Shown here piece after piece: positions 36,594 to 44,810 of a stretch of DNA of 64,000 bases. Numbering within the stretch: the first letter of the stretch is position 1; the number at the start of each line of letters is the position of its first letter. The position numbers and the translations under genes are program-made. Source of the DNA: Streptomyces hayashii. Lineage in GTDB: Bacteria > Actinomycetota > Actinomycetes > Streptomycetales > Streptomycetaceae. Below the pieces are notes generated by a model. It saw only the letters and a program-made list of their open reading frames with translations, ran no database searches and was not told the DNA's origin. Location of the stretch: contig NZ_JAHHIU010000083.1 in NCBI RefSeq assembly GCF_024539815.1, positions 43,565 to 107,564 of the forward strand. Direction: 5' to 3'.

Positions 36594-37373
36594 GTGAGGA
36601 TCGTCAGGTATGCCGTCGACGGTGTGCGTCACTACGGAGAATTCGAAGACGGTGACGCCAGGATCGTGAGATGCGAAGGCGACCCCTTTACCGGAATGTC
36701 CCTCACGGGGCGGGTCGACGAGGTCGGCGACGTGGTGCTTCTGCCGCCACTCGAAAGGCCGCGGATCTTCGGGTTCGCCTACAACTACGCCACGCACATC
36801 GACGAGACCGACCGGGACGTTCCGGAAGTTCCCGTGTGCTTCATGAAGCCTAGTACCGCTGCCATCGGGTCCGGCGATTCCATCGTCTATCCAGTGGACG
36901 GTGAACTCATCCATTTCGAAGGCGAGTTGGTCGTCGTCATCGGAAAGGAAGCCCGCCATGTGAAGGCTTCCGAGGCCCATGAGCACATCCTCGGCTACAC
37001 CTGCGGCAATGACGTCAGCGACCGTATCGTCCAGCGCAGGGAAAGCGCCTTCGGAACGCTGTTGATCGGGAAGGGGCAGGACACGTTCGCTCCGCTCGGA
37101 CCGGTCATCGCCACCGGACTCGACCCCTCGGACCTGTCGCTGACGACCCGCGTGAACGGCGTCGTGACCCAGTCGGCCAGCACGGCCGACCTGCTGCTCG
37201 CCGTGCCCGACCTCGTCGCCTACCTGAGCCGCTATCTGACCCTGCTGCCCGGAGACGCGATCATGACCGGAACACCGTCCGGCGTCGGGCCGATCCGCCC
37301 CGGGGACGAGGTCGAGGTGGAGATCGAGGGCATCGGCGTCCTGCGCAACCCGGTCGTGGCGGAGAGCCGCTGA
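36594..37373 (+). CDS. Fumarylacetoacetate hydrolase-family protein
   Basis: 259 residues. Family members hydrolyse or decarboxylate beta-diketo acids and related compounds (for example acylpyruvates or diketo sugar acids). The metal-binding acid triad is visible as HFEGELVVVIG (Glu-x-Glu) and GNDVSDR (Asp). RIFGFAYNYATHID is the usual N-terminal loop. GTG 36594 has GGAGGT five bases upstream; the frame from 36483 runs across operator O4. It ends before a terminator facing the MFS gene. Confidence 0.85.
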   Translation: MRIVRYAVDGVRHYGEFEDGDARIVRCEGDPFTGMSLTGRVDEVGDVVLLPPLERPRIFGFAYNYATHIDETDRDVPEVPVCFMKPSTAAIGSGDSIVYPVDGELIHFEGELVVVIGKEARHVKASEAHEHILGYTCGNDVSDRIVQRRESAFGTLLIGKGQDTFAPLGPVIATGLDPSDLSLTTRVNGVVTQSASTADLLLAVPDLVAYLSRYLTLLPGDAIMTGTPSGVGPIRPGDEVEVEIEGIGVLRNPVVAESR

Positions 37374-37408
37374 ATCGCGCGGACGCCCACCGGGTGACCG
37401 CACGTCAC

Positions 37409-37449
37409 GCAGGGCCTGTCCCACCGCTCGGCGGTGGGACAGGCCCTGC
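37409..37449. terminator. Bidirectional terminator
   Basis: A perfect 19-bp stem (37409-37427 with 37431-37449) with a three-base loop, between the convergent FAH and MFS genes. Confidence 0.8.
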
Positions 37450-37532
37450 GGCGTGTGGTGGACAGGCCCGGTGATGTACCGGGGGACAGGCTCCGTGAGG
37501 TGTCTCGGCGGTGTCCCCGCCGGGCCGGCCCG

Positions 37533-38801
37533 CTACCGGACCGTGTTGTTGAACAGCGAGGTGCGGACGCAGGTCAGGGCGGCGACGCCCACCAGAGGCA
37601 GGGCCGTGACCTGCAGCAATCCGGCTTGGCTCCAGCCGAGGGAGTCCACCAGAGCGGCGAAGAGCAGGCCCGAGAAAGCGGCCGTTCCGTAGTAGCTGGT
37701 GACGAAGAGGCCGGAGGCGCGTCCGATCTGCGCGGGACGGACGGCCCGCTGCATCGCGCTGTTGGTGTTCGGATAGATGAAGCCGAGGCCGAAGGCGCCC
37801 ATGAGGAAGGCGAACACGCACTGCAGGCCGACTCCGGCTTGCGTGGTGTAGATGCACACGCTGATGGCGGAGACGGCAAGCAGGCTCACGATCAGCAGGG
37901 TGCGCTGGTCGACGCGGTCACCGAGCCAGCCGCCGAAGATCGCCGTCATGCCCCCGAAGCCGAGGAGGCTCATGGCCAGTGCGGCCTGCCCGGGGGTGTA
38001 GTGCAGCGAGGTGATGAGGTACGTCGGGTAGAGGCCGAGGAACCCGTAGATGGCGACGCCGCTGACGACTGAGTGGACGGCCAGCGCGATGGTGTTGCGG
38101 TTGTAGGGGGAGGCGGGCATGTACTCGTAGGTCCTGGTCGAGACGGCCTTCTCCGTGGAGTGCTCGGTCAGACCGGCTTTCACGAGGAACACGGAGGTGG
38201 CGGCGATCAGCAGGCCGGCCGCGCCGAAGAGGTAGAAGGGGGAGTGCCAGGTGCCGTGCGTGTTCATCAGGTCGACGCCGATGAGCGGGGCGACGAACAC
38301 GCCGAGGGAGTAGCCGACACCGATGATGCCGAAGGCGAGGCCGCGGCGGTGGGCGAAGAAGGCGCCGATCGCCGCGAAGATGGCGGCGGACTGCATGCCC
38401 TCGCCGAAGCCGGAGACGACCCGGTACAGGGTCATGTCGGCGAACCCGGTCGCCAGCGGTGTGGCCATTGTGCCCAGGGAGTAGATCACGATGCTGGCCA
38501 GCAGCACGGTCTTGCGGCGGAAGCGGTCCAGCAGGTAGCCGGCGGGCAGACCGGCCAAGGCCATGCCGAGCGTGAAGTTTGTCGCCAGCAGTCCGCCCTG
38601 TTCCAGGGAGAACCCGTATTCCGCACGGATGGCGGGCAGCAGCGGGGGGAAGACCTGGCGGTCCATCGCGTTGACCATGTAGGAGAGGACCACCAGAAGG
38701 AAGCCCGCCCCGATCATGACGCGGGAAAGGGCGGGACGGCTGCTTTCCTGTGCGTCGCCGATGAGCGCGGCGGTGGTGTCGACTTGCGCAGCGTGAGTCA
38801 T
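37533..38801 (-). CDS. MFS transporter, anion/sugar-acid type
   Basis: 422 residues, about twelve hydrophobic segments. Loop 2-3 has GYLLDRFRRKTVLLA and the fourth helix FGEGMQSAAIFAAIGAFF, as in the ACS/metabolite-proton symporter groups. The regulon context suggests uptake of the cluster's substrate, perhaps an organic acid. ATG 38801 has AGGAG upstream. Divergent from the hydroxyacid dehydrogenase unit, with operator O5 between them. Confidence 0.82.
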   Translation of the reverse strand: MTHAAQVDTTAALIGDAQESSRPALSRVMIGAGFLLVVLSYMVNAMDRQVFPPLLPAIRAEYGFSLEQGGLLATNFTLGMALAGLPAGYLLDRFRRKTVLLASIVIYSLGTMATPLATGFADMTLYRVVSGFGEGMQSAAIFAAIGAFFAHRRGLAFGIIGVGYSLGVFVAPLIGVDLMNTHGTWHSPFYLFGAAGLLIAATSVFLVKAGLTEHSTEKAVSTRTYEYMPASPYNRNTIALAVHSVVSGVAIYGFLGLYPTYLITSLHYTPGQAALAMSLLGFGGMTAIFGGWLGDRVDQRTLLIVSLLAVSAISVCIYTTQAGVGLQCVFAFLMGAFGLGFIYPNTNSAMQRAVRPAQIGRASGLFVTSYYGTAAFSGLLFAALVDSLGWSQAGLLQVTALPLVGVAALTCVRTSLFNNTVR

Positions 38802-39251
38802 AGCGGCTCCTGAGGGGGAACGGGCCGCGGCGTGCCGCGGCGGATCCACCGCCGGTACGGGGCGCGTAAGGGCGGTGACGAGAAGCGGTGAGCTGAACAC
38901 GGAGTCGTGTGGGTGAGGGCGAAATGCCGCCGGCCATCGACTGATCGGGGGGCGAAGGGCTGTCGCGCGGTCGGACACCGTCTGCGGAATTCAGCCCGTT
39001 ATTCGCCCGTCGGGACGTCTGTGGCTATGGCGTCTTCGACGGCCGGACATCGTGCGGACACTTGGCGGTCACACGGTCGTGGCAGAAACCATGCGGGCAA
39101 GCACCCGGCGCGTCAAGACGTGGCGGAGGGATTTCTTCACCGGTATTCGCTTTCGGCACGGAAATCGGATTCCGGAGTTGCGGCAGAGGCCCGCCGGGGC
39201 AGGTCGTCCCCCGCGCGCACGCCGCAACCTTGACGTCCCGCCATGCTGTGG
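38802..39251. other. Intergenic stretch, no gene seen
   Basis: About 450 bp upstream of the MFS gene. Open frames are not supported by any ribosome site or family match. Probably promoter DNA. Confidence 0.5.
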
Positions 39252-39265
39252 TGCTATCGTTAGCA
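39252..39265. promoter_or_regulatory. LacI operator O5
   Basis: TGCTATCGTTAGCA, 274 bp before the dehydrogenase and 450 bp before the MFS gene, which are divergent. Likely to control one or both. 39266-39539 otherwise shows no gene. Confidence 0.75.
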
Positions 39266-39539
39266 TCGCGTGGCTATGACAGAGTGATGCGACGCGCCCC
39301 GGCCTTCGTGACCCGTTCCAGGGACGTACCGCGGCACCCGGACCGACCACAAGTCGGCGAGCGCCGGCACCGAACCGAGCTCAGCGACTCGATCCCCTCT
39401 CCGCCGCCCGTGATGGCCGGTAGCCCCGTCGGACAGGCTGCCGGCCCTCGCGGGCGGCGCTCACCCAGCGCACGGGCACGACCGGGCCTGCCGCCCGCCG
39501 CCCACCGCGGCCGTACGATTTCTGCGAGGACGACCTGCC

Positions 39540-40541
39540 ATGACTTCACCGAGCCGCCTGGGCACCGTGCTGCTCACCGACCATGCCTGGCCCGACGACG
39601 CCGTCGAGCGATCGGTCATCGAGAAGGCGGGCCATACCCTGGTGACCGGCCCCGCCGAACCCGCCTCCGCCGAGGCCATCGAGGAACTGGTCGCCGAGCA
39701 CCGGCCCGCAGGAATCCTCACCTGCTGGGCCCCCGTCTCCGCCGCCGCGATCGGTGCCGCACCCGACCTGCGCATCGTGGCCCGACTCGGTGTCGGCCTG
39801 GACAACATCGCGGTGGAAGCCGCCACCGAGCGGGGCGCGTGGGTCACCAACGTTCCGGACTACTGCGTCGACGAGGTGTCCGACCACGCGGTCGGGATGG
39901 TGCTCGCCTGGACGCGGGGTCTGGCGGTGTTCGACCGCGAGGTCAGAGCCGGACGATGGGACCCCGCGAGCGCCCGGTTGCGCCGGTTGTCCACGCTGAC
40001 CTGCGGCATCGTCGGCTACGGACGCATCGGACGGACCACCGCGGCCAAGCTCGGCGCGTTCGGCTGCCGGATCCTGGTCCACGATCCTTTCCCGCCCAAG
40101 GACGCCCCAGGGGTGGAGCCGGTGGGCCTGGAGGAACTGCTGCGCCGCAGCGACGTGGTGATCCTCCATGTGCCGCTCACCCCCGGCACGCACCACATCA
40201 TCGGCGCCGAGGAGCTGGCGCTGATGAAACCGGGCGGCCTGCTGGTCAACGTCAGCAGGGGCCCTCTGGTGGACACCGACGCGGTCGTCAAGGCGCTCGA
40301 CGGCGGCCACCTCGACGCGGCCGCGTTCGACGTGCTGGAGTCCGAACCGCACGTGCCCGCCGCGCTGCTGGACCAGCCCGGCGCGCTGATCACTCCTCAC
40401 GTCGCGTTCTCCTCCGACGCCTCGGTGACGGAACTGCGCCGCCGTGCCGCCGAAGAAGTCGTGCGGATCCTGGCGGGCGAGCCGCCGGCCCACGCCTGCA
40501 ACAGCCCCCGCGGCCTGACCACCGGGCCGGGTGAGCGGTGA
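39540..40541 (+). CDS. D-2-hydroxyacid dehydrogenase, NAD(P)-dependent
   Basis: 333 residues of the phosphoglycerate/glyoxylate-hydroxypyruvate reductase family. NAD fold: GIVGYGRIGRTTAAKL. Catalytic residues Arg240 (NVSRGPLV), Glu269 (LESEP) and His287 (LITPHVAF) are all present. It would interconvert a 2-oxo acid and a D-2-hydroxyacid. ATG 39540 starts a tight three-gene unit; its stop overlaps the kinase start by one base. Confidence 0.88.
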   Translation: MTSPSRLGTVLLTDHAWPDDAVERSVIEKAGHTLVTGPAEPASAEAIEELVAEHRPAGILTCWAPVSAAAIGAAPDLRIVARLGVGLDNIAVEAATERGAWVTNVPDYCVDEVSDHAVGMVLAWTRGLAVFDREVRAGRWDPASARLRRLSTLTCGIVGYGRIGRTTAAKLGAFGCRILVHDPFPPKDAPGVEPVGLEELLRRSDVVILHVPLTPGTHHIIGAEELALMKPGGLLVNVSRGPLVDTDAVVKALDGGHLDAAAFDVLESEPHVPAALLDQPGALITPHVAFSSDASVTELRRRAAEEVVRILAGEPPAHACNSPRGLTTGPGER

Positions 40542-41623
40542 TGAGTCCCGCCTCCGTCCACACAGTTCCGGATCCCGCGCTGTCCGGCTTCCTGACCGCC
40601 CATGAACTCGCCCGCCCCGGTGAGAGCGCAAGCTGGACCCCGCTCGCCGGCGGTGTCTCCTCCGACCTGTGGCGGGTGGACCTGCCGGGACGGTCCCTGT
40701 GCGTCAAGCGCGCCCTGGCCCGGCTGAAGGTGGCCGCCGAGTGGCAGGCGCCGGTGTCGCGCAACGCCTACGAATGGGCGTGGATGCGGTTCGCCTCCCG
40801 GCACCGGCCGGAGGCCGTGCCGGAACTCCTGGCCCACGACCCCGGAGCCGGCCTCTTCGCCATGGGGTATCTGCCCCCCGAGCGATACCCCATGTGGAAG
40901 GCGCGACTGCTCGACGGAGAGGTGGACGTGGCGACCGCGGCGGCCGTCGGAGAGACGCTCGGCATGCTGCACGCGGCGAGCGCGGGCGACGCGTCCCTCG
41001 CCGCCGAGTTCGCCACCGACGACAACTTCCACGCACTGCGCATCGAGCCGTACCTGCTCGCCACGGCGGCGGCCCACCCGGCCCTGGGCGACATCCTGCG
41101 CCGCCTCGCCGAGCGCACGGCTGCCACCCACCTGGCCCTGGTCCACGGCGACATCAGCCCCAAGAACATCCTCGTCGGCCCTTCGACGCCCGTACTGCTG
41201 GACGCCGAGTGCGCCTGGTACGGAGACCCGGCCTTCGATCTCGCCTTCTGCGTCAACCACCTGCTCCTCAAGAGTCTGGTGCTGCCCGCCCACCGAGCCG
41301 AACTGCTGCGGTCCGCCCGCACGTTGGACGAGGCATACGCCCGGTGCGTCGACTGGGAGCCCCGGCCCGCCGTCGAGGCACGAGCCGCTTCCCTGCTGCC
41401 CGCGCTGCTGCTCGCGCGCGTGGACGGCAAGTCCCCGGTGGAGTACCTGACTGAGGACCGGCACCGGCAGTTCGTCCGCACGGTGGCATCCGCCCTGCTC
41501 CGGGTGCCGGCGCCGACGGTGGCGGACGTCCTGGACGCCTGGACCACCGCGCTGATGTCCCCGCCCCGGCCCGGCACCGACAGACCTGACCGACCCAACG
41601 GTCCGACTGATCGACACGCTTGA
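40541..41623 (+). CDS. APH-fold small-molecule kinase
   Basis: 360 residues of the aminoglycoside phosphotransferase/methylthioribose-kinase fold. ATP binding: ESASWTPLAGGVSSDLWRV and SLCVKRAL (Lys). Catalytic loop LVHGDISPKNIL (Asp), and the metal-binding LLDAECAWYGDPAFDLA. The TGATG overlap with the dehydrogenase stop implies coupled translation, so the two probably act in sequence. Placement with enolase and hydroxyacid dehydrogenase suggests it phosphorylates a hydroxyacid rather than a drug. The C-terminal 12 codons lie in a repeat. Confidence 0.78.
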   Translation: MSPASVHTVPDPALSGFLTAHELARPGESASWTPLAGGVSSDLWRVDLPGRSLCVKRALARLKVAAEWQAPVSRNAYEWAWMRFASRHRPEAVPELLAHDPGAGLFAMGYLPPERYPMWKARLLDGEVDVATAAAVGETLGMLHAASAGDASLAAEFATDDNFHALRIEPYLLATAAAHPALGDILRRLAERTAATHLALVHGDISPKNILVGPSTPVLLDAECAWYGDPAFDLAFCVNHLLLKSLVLPAHRAELLRSARTLDEAYARCVDWEPRPAVEARAASLLPALLLARVDGKSPVEYLTEDRHRQFVRTVASALLRVPAPTVADVLDAWTTALMSPPRPGTDRPDRPNGPTDRHA

Positions 41624-41654
41624 CCGACCCAACGGTCCGACTGATCGACACGCT
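41587..41654 (+). repeat. 34-bp direct repeat at the end of the kinase gene
   Basis: Two exact tandem copies, 41587-41620 and 41621-41654 (each begins TGACCGACCCAACGGTCC), with a partial third. The first encodes the last residues of the kinase and most of its stop region. A recent slippage duplication that probably extends the 3' noncoding DNA. Confidence 0.85.
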
Positions 41655-41705
41655 TGACCGATCCCCCCTTCGACGCGTCCGGCGGATCCGACCGAGGAGA
41701 GACAC

Positions 41706-42245
41706 ATGCGCAGAGTCGTCACCGGCCATGACGAGGACGGAAGGTCGGTCGTCGTCGACGACGGCCCCGTCCCGCGCAGCCGCGAGTTCACCAGCCTGCC
41801 GGGCTGGGTGTCCCGACTACCGTGGGCCACCGACCCCGGCGAGCCGGTCAGCAGGGCGGGGGAGGACCCCACACCGAAGGTCACCAGCCTGCTTCCGGCC
41901 CCGGGCGGCACCCGCTTCATCGTCCTGACCTTCCCGCCGGACACCGCGATGGCCGACCCGGCGTTCGACCCGGTCGCCTTCGACCTGGAGCAGCGTGCCG
42001 ACTCGCCCGGCGTCGCGGAGCTCATCGAGCCCGACGGCATGCACGCCACACCGACCGTCGACTACGGCATCGTGCTGCAGGGCGACATGGTCCTCGAACT
42101 CGACGACGGCCACTGCACCCGGGTCTCGGCAGGGGACATCGTGATCCAGAACGGCACCCGCCACGCCTGGCGCAACCGTAGCGACCGCCTGGCCACGATG
42201 GCTTTCGTCCTCATCGGCGCCCCGCACGACAACGAGGGTGCCTGA
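41706..42245 (+). CDS. Cupin-domain protein
   Basis: 179 residues. The cupin barrel lies at about 105-175: TVDYGIVLQGDMVLELDDGH with RVSAGDIVIQNGTRHAWRN. One conserved cupin His is kept (TRHAW); the first motif has few histidines, so metal binding may be partial. GAGGAG precedes ATG 41706. It is the third gene of the dehydrogenase-kinase transcript (82 bp gap). It could be an isomerase, dioxygenase or sensor of the pathway. Confidence 0.8.
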   Translation: MRRVVTGHDEDGRSVVVDDGPVPRSREFTSLPGWVSRLPWATDPGEPVSRAGEDPTPKVTSLLPAPGGTRFIVLTFPPDTAMADPAFDPVAFDLEQRADSPGVAELIEPDGMHATPTVDYGIVLQGDMVLELDDGHCTRVSAGDIVIQNGTRHAWRNRSDRLATMAFVLIGAPHDNEGA

Positions 42246-42477
42246 GCGGGAGACGGGAGCTCGGCGAGGACGGGTGCCGGGGAAGCCGGTCGCGGCAACC
42301 TGTTTCCCCCGCCGGGAAGGGGAGGCATGGCTGTCCGCCACCCGCTCAGGACGACATCTTTACGATGACGCGCCACGTGGAGTGCGTGGCGATTCTGGAG
42401 CCTGCCGCAAAGGGGGGCCTGACCTGCGGGTTTGCGCGGGTGCATTATGTGCGGCGTGGGTGTTACGGGCGATATCT

Positions 42478-42517
42478 TGACGCTGAAATGACGCCCGTGA
42501 CGCTTATTTGACGCTCG
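42478..42517 (+). repeat. Two 20-bp near-identical repeats with four TGACGC words
   Basis: TGACGC occurs at 42478, 42489, 42498 and 42509, forming two adjacent 20-nt units that agree at about 16 of 20 positions. Located in gene-free DNA (42246-42714) between the cupin gene and the mobile-element graveyard. Could be a protein-binding array or an old insertion edge. Confidence 0.55.
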
Positions 42518-42714
42518 TTCTGATGGGATGCCAGCTGGCTGCGAGGCAGGCTGGGACCGGTGAAGGCGGCGGGTATCGATGGAGCACCGACGGTCGGTGA
42601 CGCTGAGCGCAAAGCTGCTGGCGTTCGCGTGGTCCGGCGTGCAACGACGACACGACAGTGCCGCATCAGACAACGTTCGCCCCGTCGTGACTCGCCGTCC
42701 GGGTTCCGGCCTGG

Positions 42715-43138
42715 GCGGCGGCCACGCTGCCCGAGCGGCGCGAGATCAAGAAGATCGGCAAGTCCAAGCCAGCCGAGCACAGCCTGCCGTTTTCGACCTG
42801 GAGCCTGGCCAAGCTGGCCGACTTCCTGGTCGCCGAGGGGGTGATCGACGACATTGGCCACGAGGGCCTGCGGGTCCTGCTCCGCGAGGAGGGCGTCTCG
42901 TTTCAAGCGTGAAGACCTGGAAGACCTCGAAGGACCCCGATTACGAGGCGAAGAAGGCCCGCGTCGAGCACCTCTACGCCATCGCCGACGGCGAGGTGAT
43001 ACCCGAGAAGGGCGAGCCGGAAGTGGTGTTCTGCATGGACGAGTTCGGCCCGCTCAACCTGCAACCCCATCCCGGAAGTCAGTAGGCCGAGTGCGGCGGC
43101 AAGTAAAGGGACCCCGCCCGCGAGCCGCGGCCCAGATG
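42715..43138 (+). pseudogene. IS630-family transposase remnant
   Basis: Recognisable pieces in two frames: LPERREIKKIGKSKPAEHSL up to about 42905, then after a frameshift KTWKTSKDPDYEAKKARVEH and FCMDEFGPLNLQPHPG (DDE Asp present). Reading continues through stop codons at 43083 and near 43104 (AECGGK, then RDPARE). Both ends are missing. Confidence 0.75.
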
Positions 43139-43826
43139 CAACAGGCCCTGCGGAAGATCTACTTCACCCCCTCCGACACCCGGGACGCCGGCTACATCGA
43201 GACCGAGCACTTCGGCGTGCGCTTCCCCCACCGCTCCAGCTACGTCGACCTGACCTGCATCACCCAGCGGTGGCTGCGCGACCTCTTGTGGGACCACATC
43301 GCCGACGTGCTGCGCTCACCCACCTGCCCGCGCAGCGCCCAGCCGGTGGACTTCGTACGCCGCGCCGCCGCCGAACTGTGCGCGTCCTTGGAGGCCGAGG
43401 CGCCAGGCGGCGGCCACGACCCCACCGTGCTGCGCGGCGAGCACGTCCACCGCTTCGTCGCGGACCTGCGCAACCGCGAGCGCCTTGGCCTTACCTTCCA
43501 CGGCCAGGCCCGCCTGGACGGCAGAAAGTCGAAGGTCACCGAAAACTCGCGCCGACTGGTGTTCAACTACGGCCGGTCCCTGCTGCGCGGCGCGCTGGAC
43601 AGCGGCGCGCCGAGAGAATCGGTCTGGACCGCGCCTTCATCGCCGCCATGCCGGTCGGCGGCCCGGGCACGCCCCGCAGCCGCAACCCCTTCCCCGACCA
43701 GGTCGCCCGCGCCCTCGCGGACGAGGCCAACCTGCAGCAACTCGCCGACGGCTACGACCCGCGCGACCGGGGCCTGAGGGACATGTGGGAGACCATCATC
43801 GCGGGAAATCGGGCGGCGCTTGGCTG
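43139..43826 (+). pseudogene. Tyrosine recombinase/integrase remnant, N-terminal half
   Basis: One frame gives the N-terminal part (YIETEHFGVRFPHRSSYVDL, then ITQRWLRDLLWDHIADVLRS). Near 43620 the match shifts frame (IGLDRAFIAAMPVGG, then DQVARALADEANLQQLADGY and RGLRDMWETIIAGN). The catalytic C-terminal domain is absent. It matches a large Streptomyces integrase family with an added N-terminal region. Confidence 0.6.
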
Positions 43827-43980
43827 CTGCAGGCGCGTGGGGTGTCCAGGGAGCATGGCGAGGGCGAAAGCCTGGTGCGGGCGGTCGACGACGTCGACCT
43901 GGAGGTCCGCATGGGTCGGAGCGTGGCTGTGATGGGCCCGAGCGGGTGCGGTAGGTCCACGCTCATCGAAACGGCCCATA
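43827..43980 (+). pseudogene. ABC-transporter ATPase fragment
   Basis: A short piece reads LLQARGVSREHGEGESLVRA, then DVDLEVRMGRSVAVMGPSG and CGRSTLI; the Walker A lysine has become Arg. It stops soon after. The junction to the integrase remnant is abrupt, marking a recombination point. 43981-44129 shows no gene. Confidence 0.6.
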
Positions 43981-44129
43981 CCGCATCAGCGAACCCGAGT
44001 CCCGGAAGCAACCCGTAAATTCGTGACGTCTCCCGGGCGGGGGCGGATCGCCCTTGATGTTCTGGCAGTCCCTCGCCGGGCCGGCGCCTGGCCGACGTCG
44101 TGTCCACGGCGGCGAACGGCTGACTCGCT

Positions 44130-44810
44130 TCATGTGCTGGTGCCGGTGGCCCCGGGCGAGATCAGTCCTGACTCGTACGCGACGACGACCGCCTGAGCTC
44201 GGGATCGCAGGTTCAACTTGGCCAGGATTCGGCGGACATGGGTCTTCACGGTCGTCTCGCTCAGTTGCATTCGTGCCGCGAGTTCCATGTTGCTCAGTCC
44301 CTTCGCGAGGAGTTGCAGCACATCGAGTTCGCGGGGGCTCAGTACGGCGAGATCGCGATGCAGGGCTGCGCTGGGCGTGTCGGCGGGGGCGAAGCGCTGG
44401 ATCAGGCGGCGAGTGATGCTCGGCGCGAGCAGCGCGTCGCCTGTACGCACCAGGCGTACGGCAGTGACCAGTTGCTCGGGAGTGACGTCCTTGAGCAGGA
44501 AGCCGCTGGCGCCCGCGCTCAGCGCTGTGTACACGAAGCGGTCGCTGTCGAAGGTGGTCAGGATGATGATCCGGGGCGGCTCGGCGGCCTCGGTCAGGAT
44601 CCTCCGCGTGGCCTCAAGCCCGTCGACCTTCGGCATCCGGATGTCCATCAGCACGACGTCAGGGCTGGTGGCACGGACCAACTCGATGGCTTCCGCGCCG
44701 TTCGCCGCCTCACCGACGACATCGATCCCGTCCGCGGTGAGGATCATCGTGAAGCCGGTCCTGAGCAGGTCCTGATCGTCGGCGACCACCAGGCGCAGGG
44801 GCTCGGTCAC
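44130..44810 (-). CDS. NarL/LuxR-type response regulator
   Basis: 226 residues: receiver domain with phosphoacceptor Asp56 (VVLMDIRMPK), acidic pocket VADDQD and Lys in LLKDVT; C-terminal LuxR helix-turn-helix (LSPRELDVLQLLAKGLSN). GTG 44810 overlaps the kinase stop by four bases (GTGA) and has GAGAAG upstream; a GTG at 44822 is possible. It is co-transcribed with the sensor kinase and probably controls the adjacent exporter. Confidence 0.9.
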   Translation of the reverse strand: MTEPLRLVVADDQDLLRTGFTMILTADGIDVVGEAANGAEAIELVRATSPDVVLMDIRMPKVDGLEATRRILTEAAEPPRIIILTTFDSDRFVYTALSAGASGFLLKDVTPEQLVTAVRLVRTGDALLAPSITRRLIQRFAPADTPSAALHRDLAVLSPRELDVLQLLAKGLSNMELAARMQLSETTVKTHVRRILAKLNLRSRAQAVVVAYESGLISPGATGTST

